From an uncultured Clostridia bacterium (GTDB lineage Bacteria > Bacillota > Clostridia > Saccharofermentanales > Saccharofermentanaceae), in NCBI GenBank assembly GCA_946403085.1, contig CAMIYM010000002.1:124001-188000 (forward strand): a DNA stretch of 64,000 nt. The letters are read 5' to 3'. Numbering within the stretch: position 1 is the stretch's first letter; every line of letters begins with the position of its first letter. The notes beneath the pieces were generated by a model that was given only the letters and a program-made list of their open reading frames with translations, ran no database searches and was not told where the DNA came from. Shown in pieces: positions 34,660 to 43,477 of the stretch. The position numbers were made by a program, and so were the translations under genes.

Positions 34660-35124
34660 TCAGTACAAGCTCCCGATATAAACAGCTTTATGATACTTGG
34701 CTGTCAGTTTCTCCCATTGTACTACAAAGAGATCAGACATTCCGTAGCATAGCTTTCCTGACAGGGAGAGCTTATCAAATCTGTCAAACGTCTCGATGAA
34801 TATGAGCTTCGCACCCATCATCTTGCCAATCACAAAAAACGGAACAGCCGGCGCAGCACCTGCTGATATGATCACATCAGGTCTTTCTTTACGCAGAATC
34901 TTAATGGCTCTGTGCGTATTGATGATCAAGGCCTTAATGCTTCTGTTCGACGGATAATAAACAGGATAGATCGTCTCGCCTTTAAGCTGGCTCCTCGCAT
35001 CTTCCTTATCAAATGTCGCCCAGAACCGTTCCTTGTCTTCCCAGAACGGCTTAAGCCTGTACAGGTGGTTAAGATGTCCGCCGGACGAGCCGACGAGACA
35101 CACTTTGAGTCCCTTATTCCTCAT
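34660..35124 (-). CDS. PssD/Alg14-like glycosyltransferase accessory subunit
   Basis: The 154-residue protein matches the Alg14/PssD half: KVCLVGSSGGHLNHLYRL (7-24), then VIISAGAAPAVPFFVIGKMMGAKLIFIETFDR and VVQWEKLTAKYHKAVYIG-type segments, shown here only in part. It anchors the enzyme at the membrane and binds the acceptor. It is the first gene of the minus-strand glycan operon, with an AAGGAT site. Upstream, 35125-35313 is a short divergent intergenic region. Confidence 0.88.
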   Translation of the reverse strand: MRNKGLKVCLVGSSGGHLNHLYRLKPFWEDKERFWATFDKEDARSQLKGETIYPVYYPSNRSIKALIINTHRAIKILRKERPDVIISAGAAPAVPFFVIGKMMGAKLIFIETFDRFDKLSLSGKLCYGMSDLFVVQWEKLTAKYHKAVYIGSLY

Positions 35125-35243
35125 AATAATCTATCCTTACTTCTATTCCCAAAACAGATTATACAACAAAGAAATCTAAAATAAATACAAAGGAAGTATT
35201 ATAAATAAAAATTGAGATTTGGCCTGAAAACCCGTACTTGAGC

Positions 35244-35289
35244 GGGATATATATCCCCCGAGCGCATGTGTAATTTCCTGTGATAGAAT
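35244..35289 (+). promoter_or_regulatory. Palindrome and extended -10 promoter of the YesN/YesM operon
   Basis: GGGATATATATCCC (35244-35257) is a perfect 14 bp palindrome. It is followed by TG-A-TAGAAT with the -10 at 35284-35289. The palindrome is centred about 35 bases upstream of the -10, a place where either an activator or a repressor could act. Confidence 0.5.
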
Positions 35290-35313
35290 AAATAAATCAA
35301 CGGAGGGCTTCTG

Positions 35314-36927
35314 ATGGATCTATTTAAGGTATTTATATGTGAAGATGAGAGTATCGTGCGCGAAGGTCTTCGCGACATGATCCCGTGGGAAAAGTACGGA
35401 TTTGAATTCGTAGGTGATGCACCTGACGGAGAGATGGCCCTGCCCATGATCCGTAAGCTTAAGCCTGACGTTCTCATCACGGATATCACCATGCCCTTCA
35501 TGGACGGACTGTCATTAAGCAAGACCGTCACCAAGGAGCTTCCGAACATCAAGATAATCGTCATCTCCGGATACAGTGACTTTGAGTATGCAAGAAAAGC
35601 GATAGAGATCGGTGTCGAGCAGTATCTCTTAAAGCCCGTCACCAAGACCGACATGATCAATGCCCTTGAAGGTGTCAGAAAGAAGATCACCGAAGAGAAC
35701 GAGCAGAAGGACTACGTTAAGCTCTATGAACAGGAGTTCAAGAAGTTCGAGCGTCTTTCGCACAGGGTATTTTTCGAGAAGCTCGTGGAAGGATCCTTAT
35801 CCGTTCAGGAGATATATGAGGAAGCAGACAAGCTCCACTTAAATCTCGCAGCTGATAACTATAACATCGTAATCTTCTCTATCAGGGACCTGGACCAGTC
35901 GATCTATTCGGATAATGCATCCGGCGTTACCGAGACACTTCTCAACCAGTTCATGCAGTATCCTGACTACATAATCTTCAGATGCAACCTGTTCTCATAT
36001 GCCGTTCTCATCAAGGGGGATGAGGAAGGCGTTAAGCGCATGGAGGAAAAGTGCGTCAAGATGATCAGACAGCACTGCGAAGAGACATCTTCACAGCTCG
36101 ACTGGCACGTCGCAGTCGGCGTTGCCACTAACAGACTTAGCGGCCTTTCAGCCTGCTATCAGGATGCGAACAGGGCATTTGCCTACAGGCACATCTTCCC
36201 TAACCAGCACATCTTCACTTCCGAACAGATCAAGACTGAACAGTTCGTCGCAAGCGATGACGAGATCGGACAGATCGATGCCGGCAAGTTCGACCCCATG
36301 ATAATCAGATACTTCGTCCAGACAGGTACTCAGGGTGAAGTCGCAACATTTGCAGACGATTACCTGAAGAGCGTTGAGGCAAGCGTCAACTCGATCCTGT
36401 TCCGCTATTACCTGCTCGTGAGCATAAGAGTCAATGTTGAACTCGCACTGAAGGAAGCTAATGTTGATTCCGATCAGATCGCTGCAGGTCTTCCGACATT
36501 CGACACGAACATCCAGGCTGAAGAGGTTAAGGGTTACCTTACGGAAGCACTCACGATTGCTATCAAGATGCGCGATGCCGAAGCCCAGAAGCGCGGCAAC
36601 GACATCATCAACAATGCTGTCGATTACATTAACGAACACTATGCAGATGAAGATATATCACTCGACTCTGTTGCAGAGGAGATCAATATCAGCGCCAACT
36701 ACTTAAGCGCCGTTTTCTCCAACAAGGTCGGATTATCCTTCGTCGAGTATGTAACGAAAAAGAGAATGGCAAAGGCCAAGATCCTCCTGCGCAATACGAG
36801 CAAGAGGTCAGGCGAGATCGCCAATGAGATCGGCTATAAAGATCCGAGATATTTCTCTTTTGTATTCAAGAAGAACCAGGGCTGCACTCCCAGCCAGTAC
36901 CGTAACGGCGAGACCGGAGAGGAATAA
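35314..36927 (+). CDS. YesN-type response regulator (REC plus AraC HTH)
   Basis: The 537-residue protein has a receiver domain (1-125) with phosphoacceptor Asp57 in ITDITMPFMDG and the acidic pair ED at 10-11, a middle region of about 300 residues, and a C-terminal AraC-type double HTH (about 430-535; ISLDSVAEEINISANYLSAV, then FSFVFKKNQGCTPSQYR). It is coupled by TAATG to the sensor kinase gene. It probably controls the sugar transport genes nearby. Confidence 0.9.
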   Translation: MDLFKVFICEDESIVREGLRDMIPWEKYGFEFVGDAPDGEMALPMIRKLKPDVLITDITMPFMDGLSLSKTVTKELPNIKIIVISGYSDFEYARKAIEIGVEQYLLKPVTKTDMINALEGVRKKITEENEQKDYVKLYEQEFKKFERLSHRVFFEKLVEGSLSVQEIYEEADKLHLNLAADNYNIVIFSIRDLDQSIYSDNASGVTETLLNQFMQYPDYIIFRCNLFSYAVLIKGDEEGVKRMEEKCVKMIRQHCEETSSQLDWHVAVGVATNRLSGLSACYQDANRAFAYRHIFPNQHIFTSEQIKTEQFVASDDEIGQIDAGKFDPMIIRYFVQTGTQGEVATFADDYLKSVEASVNSILFRYYLLVSIRVNVELALKEANVDSDQIAAGLPTFDTNIQAEEVKGYLTEALTIAIKMRDAEAQKRGNDIINNAVDYINEHYADEDISLDSVAEEINISANYLSAVFSNKVGLSFVEYVTKKRMAKAKILLRNTSKRSGEIANEIGYKDPRYFSFVFKKNQGCTPSQYRNGETGEE

Positions 36928-38363
36928 TGAGGCCAGCTCCTGACAGGCTGAACAAGAATACGGTACAGGGAAAGATGTACCGTCTTTTGCTTCAGATGTT
37001 TATCCCGATCATGAGTATCATCGTAATCATTTTCGCGATGCTCCTCACACGTAACATCATGTACGCTTCGGTATCAGGCAACATCGTAAAAGTATCCGGC
37101 TTCAACCAGAAGTTCAAGCAGGAGATCGATGAGCAGATGTATTTCTATGTCACGGGATACAGCGACAAGATGCCCTGGGATGACGTAGAATCAGCAAGCT
37201 CTCTTGCTGAAGACCTTCTTAAGAACACATCGAATCCTGACGGCCGCAAAGCCATGAACAGCGTTCTCTCGCTTTGCGATAAGCTCAGTACCTACATGCA
37301 CAACATCGAAGCTACCACTAGTTACGATGAGCGCATGGATCAGCTCGACAAGAACATCTATATCACGACTGGCCTCATCGAAGATTACATGTATTCATAC
37401 CTCTACTACGAAGCAGGCGAGATGGCGAGCATCCAGAAGCAGCTGGACTTCTGGCTCACGATAGAAATCGTTTTTGTCGTACTCGTCATGGTCGTTGTAA
37501 TCCCTGTGGTATTAAGCCGCGCCTTCAAGCTCTCGAAAAGCATCACTGATCCTATCGTTGCGATGAACAGCCGTGTTGAACAGATCGGCGGCGGCGACTT
37601 AAGTCCGCAGACACCTGTTAAGACGGATGATGAGAGCCTCTCTCTCCTCAGTACCGGAATCGAAGACATGGCGGCAAGACTTGATAAGCAGATCGAGCTT
37701 AACCGCCAGGAGCAGATCAAGCTGCGTGATATCGAGCTCTCCCTTATCCAGGCACAGATCAATCCTCACTTCCTTTACAACACTTTGGATGCTATCGTAT
37801 GGCTCATCGAGATCGGCAAGAACGATCAGGCAGAGCAGATGGTAACAAGCCTCTCGTCCTACTTCAGATCTTTCTTAAGTGACGGTAAGGATATCGTTAC
37901 TGTTGCAGAGGAAAAGCAGCATATCAAGAGTTACCTTGAGATCCAGCAGGTGCGTTACAGGGACATCATGGAATATGAGATCGATATCGATCCTTCCATC
38001 GAAGATACGAAGCTTCCGAAGATGACCTTACAGCCACTGGTCGAAAATGCCATCTACCATGGCCTTAAGCCCAAGAGAGGCAAAGGAAAGATCATCGTAA
38101 GCGGATATCGTGAAGGAGATAATATCCTTCTCAAGGTTACGGATACCGGACTTGGCATGAGCCGCGAAGAACTTGAGAGCCTGAAGTCCAGAGTATTAAG
38201 CGAAGATACGACGAGCTTCGGTCTTACTTCATCTTATAAAAGACTTAAGATCCTTTACGGGGATGCTTGCAGATTTGATATCGAGAGTTTGCCTCAGGAA
38301 GGAACTTCAATAATGATAGAGATACCCGGAAAGGCGGACATAGATAATGAAACGATTCTTTAG
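36927..38363 (+). CDS. YesM-type sensor histidine kinase
   Basis: The 478-residue protein has two membrane spans (about 22-46 and 170-195) around an outer domain of about 125 residues, a HAMP domain (to about 250) and a His_kinase domain with His281 in INPHFLYNTLD. The ATPase has N-box PLVENAIYHGLK and G-box DTGLGM. It starts on the last base of the regulator stop and overlaps the following binding protein by 17 bases. The outer domain may read the ligand-loaded binding protein. Confidence 0.9.
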   Translation: MRPAPDRLNKNTVQGKMYRLLLQMFIPIMSIIVIIFAMLLTRNIMYASVSGNIVKVSGFNQKFKQEIDEQMYFYVTGYSDKMPWDDVESASSLAEDLLKNTSNPDGRKAMNSVLSLCDKLSTYMHNIEATTSYDERMDQLDKNIYITTGLIEDYMYSYLYYEAGEMASIQKQLDFWLTIEIVFVVLVMVVVIPVVLSRAFKLSKSITDPIVAMNSRVEQIGGGDLSPQTPVKTDDESLSLLSTGIEDMAARLDKQIELNRQEQIKLRDIELSLIQAQINPHFLYNTLDAIVWLIEIGKNDQAEQMVTSLSSYFRSFLSDGKDIVTVAEEKQHIKSYLEIQQVRYRDIMEYEIDIDPSIEDTKLPKMTLQPLVENAIYHGLKPKRGKGKIIVSGYREGDNILLKVTDTGLGMSREELESLKSRVLSEDTTSFGLTSSYKRLKILYGDACRFDIESLPQEGTSIMIEIPGKADIDNETIL

Positions 38364-39324
38364 TATTCTGCTTAGCTTAACGATGCTCTTAGGTATGGCG
38401 GGATGCTCAGGTGCCAGAGCAACAGAACCTGTAAACAAAGCATTCGTTATCGGCTTCTCACAGGTCGGTTCCGAATCAGACTGGCGCGTTGCCAACACAA
38501 AATCCATGACTTCCGCTTTCGAGAACGATCCTGAATACGATCTGGTAATGGAAAATGCCAGACAGGAACAGGAAAACCAGTTTACCGCAGTCCGCAAATT
38601 CATCCTTGAAGGTGTCGACTTCATCATCATCGCGCCTACGGTCGAGGAAGGCTGGGAAACAGTCCTGACGGAGATCAAGGATGCGGGCATTCCCGTCATC
38701 ATCATGGACCGTTCCGTAGCTGTAGAAGATGACAGTCTTTATCTTACAAATATCGGATCTGACTTCCTGCGTCAGGGAAAGCTTGCAGTCGAATGGCTGA
38801 ATGGTGAGATCCCGTCTGATAAGCAGGCAAAGATACTTCACCTTCAGGGAACGATCGGTGCGACCGCGCAGATCCAGCGTACAAAAGCTCTGGAAGATGC
38901 AGTGGCAACACATTCCAACTGGGAGATAACAAGCCAGCTCTATGGCGACTTTACTGAAGCTAAAGCTTATGAGGTCATGACTGAATATCTCAAGACAAAC
39001 AAAGACATCAATGTCCTTTACAGCGAGAACGACAACATGACTTTCGGTGCGATGAGAGCTTTGGATGAGGCAGGCATCACATATGGAAACGGCGGACAGG
39101 TTAAGATCATTACCTTTGACGCCACCAAGGAAGCACTCCAGTATTGCCACGACGGCAGGATCGATCTCTGTGTCGAGTGTAATCCTCTTTTCGGAACCAC
39201 AGTAAAAGACCTTATCAAGAAATACAGAAACGGCGAGACGATCCCCAAGCACGTTTATGTGGATGAGACCGCGTATACGACCAAGGAGATCACTCAGGAA
39301 TTCGTAAACTCAAGAGAATACTGA
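38347..39324 (+). CDS. Sugar-binding lipoprotein coupled to the sensor kinase
   Basis: The 325-residue protein is a periplasmic-binding-type lipoprotein: lipobox GMAGC with Cys20, then FVIGFSQVGSESDWRVANTK (34-53) and FTAVRKFILEGVDFIIIAPT. This is the galactofuranose/pentose-binding YtfQ type. It is a paralogue of the transporter binding protein at 40805. Its overlap with the kinase gene and distance from the permeases suggest a sensory role, delivering ligand to the kinase, rather than transport. It may also share the transporter. Confidence 0.85.
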   Translation: MKRFFSILLSLTMLLGMAGCSGARATEPVNKAFVIGFSQVGSESDWRVANTKSMTSAFENDPEYDLVMENARQEQENQFTAVRKFILEGVDFIIIAPTVEEGWETVLTEIKDAGIPVIIMDRSVAVEDDSLYLTNIGSDFLRQGKLAVEWLNGEIPSDKQAKILHLQGTIGATAQIQRTKALEDAVATHSNWEITSQLYGDFTEAKAYEVMTEYLKTNKDINVLYSENDNMTFGAMRALDEAGITYGNGGQVKIITFDATKEALQYCHDGRIDLCVECNPLFGTTVKDLIKKYRNGETIPKHVYVDETAYTTKEITQEFVNSREY

Positions 39325-39330
39325 TCTCAT

Positions 39331-40356
39331 TTATAAGAAAAACTTCACCGGAATAGCCGGTTCTTCAAAAGCCATGCCTTCAGTCAGTTTAACGACTGAC
39401 CTGGCAAGCTTCCTGCAGAAAGCTCCGGTCTCATAACCTGCTGATAAGAAAGAATCGTAATAACCGTTATCAAAACATGCGATGGTAATGCTTAGTTTTT
39501 TCTTTTCTGCAACAGAAGACAGATAATGTGCGATCACTCCGTTCTGGCAGATCACGGCGTCGCACCCTGTCAGTGTGTTATCTGCAAACTGATCAAGAAG
39601 TTCCGTGCTGCCGGAGATCATGTCTTTCTCATCTTTTGATGAGATAAGAAGACACTTGCTGCAGTCGTCAGATGAATCTTTCTTGCCATATACAGAATCG
39701 ATATAACCTCTGTAACCATCCATGCCTGAAGATGAATCTGTCAGGAAGATGCATGCGATATCCTTATTCCCGTTTTCCTTAAGACGGTCAGCAAGTTTTC
39801 TTCCCGCCTCCCTGTAATCAGGTGAGACTTTGTATGTTCCTTCAGGATTATTGGAAGAGTTTATGTATATGACAGGGATCTTCAGATTTACGGCTTCTTT
39901 TATGAGTCTTTCATTAACGTCCGGAATAAGATCACGGAACGGCTCAATGATCAGAGCTGCTGCCTTTTCTTCAATGGCACCGGATATCATCTCCGCTTCG
40001 GCCTTGTAACTTCCGTATGTCGAGAAAGACTTAAGTTCAAACTTGGAAGGAAGCTCTGATATCAGTCCTCTTATAAGAGCAGGACTTTGATACCTGTCGC
40101 AGTCTTCAGCTATATAGAAAACCGTTCTGCTCTTATGTGAATCATCTACTATATAAGAACCTGATCCTTTACGCTTCTCGATCAGACCGCGTTCCTTTAA
40201 CAAATCCAGTGAGGTGCGTATCGTCTGTCTGCTGCAGGAATATCTGGCTGCGAGATCCGTTTCCGAAGGCAGCTTGAAATTGCCTTCAGACTTCATGCGC
40301 CTGAGCTCTAATTCGAGCTTATTGGTGATGACGATATATTTCTCTCCCACAGACAT
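39331..40356 (-). CDS. AraR-like repressor (GntR HTH plus LacI-type sugar domain)
   Basis: The 341-residue protein has a GntR winged helix (about 8-72; KLPSETDLAARYSCSRQTIR and GSGSYIV) and a LacI/periplasmic-binding-type effector domain (78-341; AALIIEPF, IPVIYINSS). This is the architecture of the arabinose repressor AraR. It is divergent from the transport operon and ends six bases from the convergent binding-protein gene. A TATAAT at 40382-40387 serves it. It likely represses the pentose operon when no sugar is present. Confidence 0.85.
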   Translation of the reverse strand: MSVGEKYIVITNKLELELRRMKSEGNFKLPSETDLAARYSCSRQTIRTSLDLLKERGLIEKRKGSGSYIVDDSHKSRTVFYIAEDCDRYQSPALIRGLISELPSKFELKSFSTYGSYKAEAEMISGAIEEKAAALIIEPFRDLIPDVNERLIKEAVNLKIPVIYINSSNNPEGTYKVSPDYREAGRKLADRLKENGNKDIACIFLTDSSSGMDGYRGYIDSVYGKKDSSDDCSKCLLISSKDEKDMISGSTELLDQFADNTLTGCDAVICQNGVIAHYLSSVAEKKKLSITIACFDNGYYDSFLSAGYETGAFCRKLARSVVKLTEGMAFEEPAIPVKFFL

Positions 40357-40804
40357 TAGTCCCCTTGTCCTTGTTAGTTAGATTATATTTGGGACCCGCT
40401 GTGCAAAGATACGATAAATATTTGAGATATGATTTTAAACTGCCCTGTTTGTGGGGTTTTTTATCCTTTTCTGAGATTCCGAAAATATTATTTTCGGGTA
40501 AAAATATTTGATTGTTCATAATGACAACGCTGTGTTGCGTAATGTGCGTTTACCAGGAGCATAAAATATCCGACAACTATACAAAAGATTTTCAACATCA
40601 GGCATCTTACAGCCTTCTTTAACACCAACTTGTCTGCTTTTCGAAAAAAATAACTCCAACCTGTATTTATGCATTTTTACCATTCTCAAAAGGGCATACG
40701 AGATTCGTTGTATCAATTGCTTTCCGGGTGTTTATTGGGGGCAGAGTACATCGGACACCAAGATGTGTCCCATGAAAAACCTCAAAATGCAAAGGAGATT
40801 TATT
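40357..40804. promoter_or_regulatory. Regulatory region between repressor and pentose operon
   Basis: This 448-base stretch holds no gene I can support. It contains the repressor promoter (-10 at 40382-40387, minus), the dyad CCGAAAAT-ATT-ATTTTCGG (40479-40497), which is the best operator candidate, and the hairpin GGACAC-CAAGAT-GTGTCC (40753-40770) close to the start of the binding-protein gene, which may form at the mRNA 5' end. No canonical ATTTGTAC-type AraR box and no clear -35/-10 pair on the plus strand were found. Confidence 0.5.
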
Positions 40805-41839
40805 ATGAAGAAATTTGTCAAGATGTTAGTTTCTTCCGCACTCGTTGCAGCTATGGCATTCGGTATGTGTGCATGTAACGGTGGCAACGGCGGCGCAACT
40901 CAGGCACCTACACAGGCACCTGCACCTACAGAGAGCGCAACAGATGCACCTGCAGATACAACTGCAACAGGTGAGCTCATCAAAGTCGGTATCATCAACA
41001 ACGATCCTAACGAGTCCGGTTACCGTACAGCTAACGACAAGGACATGAAGGAAACATTCACAAAGGAAAACGGCTATGAGGCTTCTTTCTTCTACAGCCT
41101 TAAGAACGAAGATCAGATCGCAGCAGCTCAGAAGTTCATCCAGGACGAAGTTGACTACCTCTTGATCTCCGCAGCTGGTACATCAGGTTGGGATGGCGTT
41201 CTTGAGCAGGCTAAGAAGGCTGGCATCAAGGTTATCCTTTTCGACAGAACAATCGACGCAAGTGAAGATCTCTATGAGGCTTCCATCGTTTCCGACATGG
41301 CTAAGGAAGGTCAGCAGGCAGTAGATTGGCTCGCTTCCCAGGGTCTTTCTGAATACAAGATCCTCCACATCCAGGGCGTTATGGGTTCATCCGCACAGAT
41401 CGGCCGTTCAGGCGCTCTCAACGATAAGGTAAAGGCAGAGGCTAACTGGAGCATCGTTAAGCAGCAGACAGCTGAGTGGTCAGAAGAAACAGCTCAGCAG
41501 ATCGTTCAGGCTGTTATCGACTCAGGCGAAAAGTTCAACGTAATCTATGCAGAGAATGACAACATGGCTAAGGGCGCAGTTGCTGCACTCGATAAGGCTA
41601 ACATCTCTCACGGTGTAGGCAAGGACGTTATCATCATCGGTTTCGACTGCAACTCATGGGCTCTTAAGGAACTCAAGGCAGGCAACTGGAACTATGACGG
41701 ACAGTGCAATCCTTTCCAGGCTAAGTACATCGACGAGATCATCAAGAATGGCGCAAAGCAGAAGGTCGTTATCATGGAAGAGAAGGGCTTCGACGCTAAG
41801 ACAATCACAGACGACGACGTTGCTAAGTACGGTATCTGA
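40805..41839 (+). CDS. Pentose/galactofuranose ABC transporter binding lipoprotein (YtfQ-like)
   Basis: The 344-residue protein has lipobox MCAC (Cys24), a short Ala/Thr/Pro-rich linker (about 30-56) and a class I sugar-binding fold: KVGIINNDPNESGYRTANDK, then ILFDRTIDASEDLYEAS and HIQGVMGSSAQIGRSGALND. It starts the transporter operon with a perfect AAAGGAG site. It is far more A/T-simple in codon choice than its neighbours, as expected for a highly expressed gene. It captures the sugar for the ATPase and permeases downstream. Confidence 0.9.
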   Translation: MKKFVKMLVSSALVAAMAFGMCACNGGNGGATQAPTQAPAPTESATDAPADTTATGELIKVGIINNDPNESGYRTANDKDMKETFTKENGYEASFFYSLKNEDQIAAAQKFIQDEVDYLLISAAGTSGWDGVLEQAKKAGIKVILFDRTIDASEDLYEASIVSDMAKEGQQAVDWLASQGLSEYKILHIQGVMGSSAQIGRSGALNDKVKAEANWSIVKQQTAEWSEETAQQIVQAVIDSGEKFNVIYAENDNMAKGAVAALDKANISHGVGKDVIIIGFDCNSWALKELKAGNWNYDGQCNPFQAKYIDEIIKNGAKQKVVIMEEKGFDAKTITDDDVAKYGI

Positions 41840-41881
41840 TAACACCACTCCAAAATAAGAGTATTTAGCAAACCACTTGGG

Positions 41882-41920
41882 ATGTGCGATGCGATACCTC
41901 ATCGCATCGCACATTCTTTT
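41882..41920 (+). terminator. Strong stem-loop between binding protein and ATPase genes
   Basis: ATGTGCGATGCGAT (41882-41895) pairs perfectly with ATCGCATCGCACAT (41901-41914) around ACCTC, followed by TCTTTT. Such stems after binding-protein genes partly terminate or protect the mRNA, raising binding protein over permease. Confidence 0.8.
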
Positions 41921-41965
41921 CGAAGAACCACAGACAGAGACAGGAAACAACAGGAGGAGATGAAG

Positions 41966-43477
41966 ATGGAGAACGGCGCTGTTTTGGAAATGCGCGGGAT
42001 ATGCAAATACTTCCCGGGTGTACGCGCTCTTGAGCAGGTAGATTTCACCTTACGTGAAGGCGAGATCCATGCGCTGATGGGCGAGAACGGAGCAGGAAAA
42101 TCAACACTTATAAAAGTGCTGACCGGCGTATATCCAAAGGACGGAGGAGATGTCACACTTGCAGGTACTCCGGTCCACATCAAGTCTCCACAGGATGCAC
42201 AGAACAAAGGCATCGCCACGGTATATCAGGAGATCACACTCTGCCCTAACCTTACGGTTGCAGAGAATATGTATATCGGACGCACAAAAGGTCCTTTTAC
42301 CGACTGGGTAAAGATGAATAAAAAGGCAGAAGCTCTTCTTGATGAATTGGAGATTCCGGCCTACCCTACTGAACAGCTCGGCAACTGCTCCATCGCAGTA
42401 CAGCAGATGGTAGCTATCGCACGTGCTGTCGATATGGAATGTAAAGTCCTTATCCTGGACGAACCTACATCATCACTTGATGAGCAGGAAGTTGTTAAGC
42501 TTTTCAAGCTGATGCGTAACCTTAAAGAAAAAGGCGTAGGCATTATCTTTGTAACTCACTTCCTGGAGCAGGTATATGAAGTCTGCGACAGGATCACCGT
42601 TCTCCGTGACGGTAAGCTTGTCGGCGAATACATTATTGAAGACCTGCCCAGAGTAAAGCTCGTGTCCAAGATGCTCGGTAAGGATTTCGATGACATGGCC
42701 GACATCAAGAGTGACAGCGATGCTGCAAATACAGACCTTGACGGCACCCCCGTTTACGAGGCAATAAACCTTACCGGAACGACCGGCATAAAGCCGTTCA
42801 ACTTTCAGATCCACAAAGGCGAAGTTAACGGCTTTACCGGTCTTCTGGGTTCCGGAAGATCAGAAAGTGTCCGTGCGATATTCGGTGCTGACAGAGTTGT
42901 CGGCGGCAAGGTCATGATCAACGGTGTTCCGGTAAAGATCAGAAAGCCTCTCGATGCAATGAAGCACGGTATCAGTTATCTGCCTGAAGACAGAAAACTC
43001 GACGGTATCGTAGGTGACCTTTCCGTAAGAGATAACATCATCCTGGCACTCCAGGTAATGAAAGGATTCTTCAAGCCCTTCTCACGTGCTCAGGCAGAGA
43101 AGTTTGCTGATGAATATATCAAGCTCCTCAACATAAAGACAGCATCTCAGGATACACCTATCAAATCGCTGTCAGGAGGTAACCAGCAGAAGGTTATCCT
43201 CGCAAGATGGCTTCTTGCAAATCCTCAGTATCTCATCCTCGACGAGCCTACAAGAGGTATCGACGTAGGAACAAAAGTTGAGATCCAGAAACTCGTTCTG
43301 AAGCTCGCAGCCGAAGGAAAGAGTATTACCTTCATCTCTTCAGAGATCGACGAGATGGTCCGTACATGTTCACGTCTTATAGTTATGCGTGACGGCAAGG
43401 TCGTAGGTGAGCTTAAGGGCGACGATCTCAACCAGAATAAGATCATGGCAACCATTGCCGGAGGTGAATCCAAATGA
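41966..43477 (+). CDS. Sugar ABC transporter double ATPase (YtfR/AraG/RbsA-like)
   Basis: The 503-residue protein has two ABC domains. The first has Walker A GENGAGKS and Walker B VLILDEPTSSLD; the second has the degenerate site GLLGSGRS and signature LSGGNQQKV with LILDEPTRGIDVG. This is the sugar-type (CUT2) plan. ATG 41966 has AGGAGG eight bases upstream; the nearby ATG 41960 is too close to it. It overlaps the first permease gene by four bases. Confidence 0.93.
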   Translation: MENGAVLEMRGICKYFPGVRALEQVDFTLREGEIHALMGENGAGKSTLIKVLTGVYPKDGGDVTLAGTPVHIKSPQDAQNKGIATVYQEITLCPNLTVAENMYIGRTKGPFTDWVKMNKKAEALLDELEIPAYPTEQLGNCSIAVQQMVAIARAVDMECKVLILDEPTSSLDEQEVVKLFKLMRNLKEKGVGIIFVTHFLEQVYEVCDRITVLRDGKLVGEYIIEDLPRVKLVSKMLGKDFDDMADIKSDSDAANTDLDGTPVYEAINLTGTTGIKPFNFQIHKGEVNGFTGLLGSGRSESVRAIFGADRVVGGKVMINGVPVKIRKPLDAMKHGISYLPEDRKLDGIVGDLSVRDNIILALQVMKGFFKPFSRAQAEKFADEYIKLLNIKTASQDTPIKSLSGGNQQKVILARWLLANPQYLILDEPTRGIDVGTKVEIQKLVLKLAAEGKSITFISSEIDEMVRTCSRLIVMRDGKVVGELKGDDLNQNKIMATIAGGESK

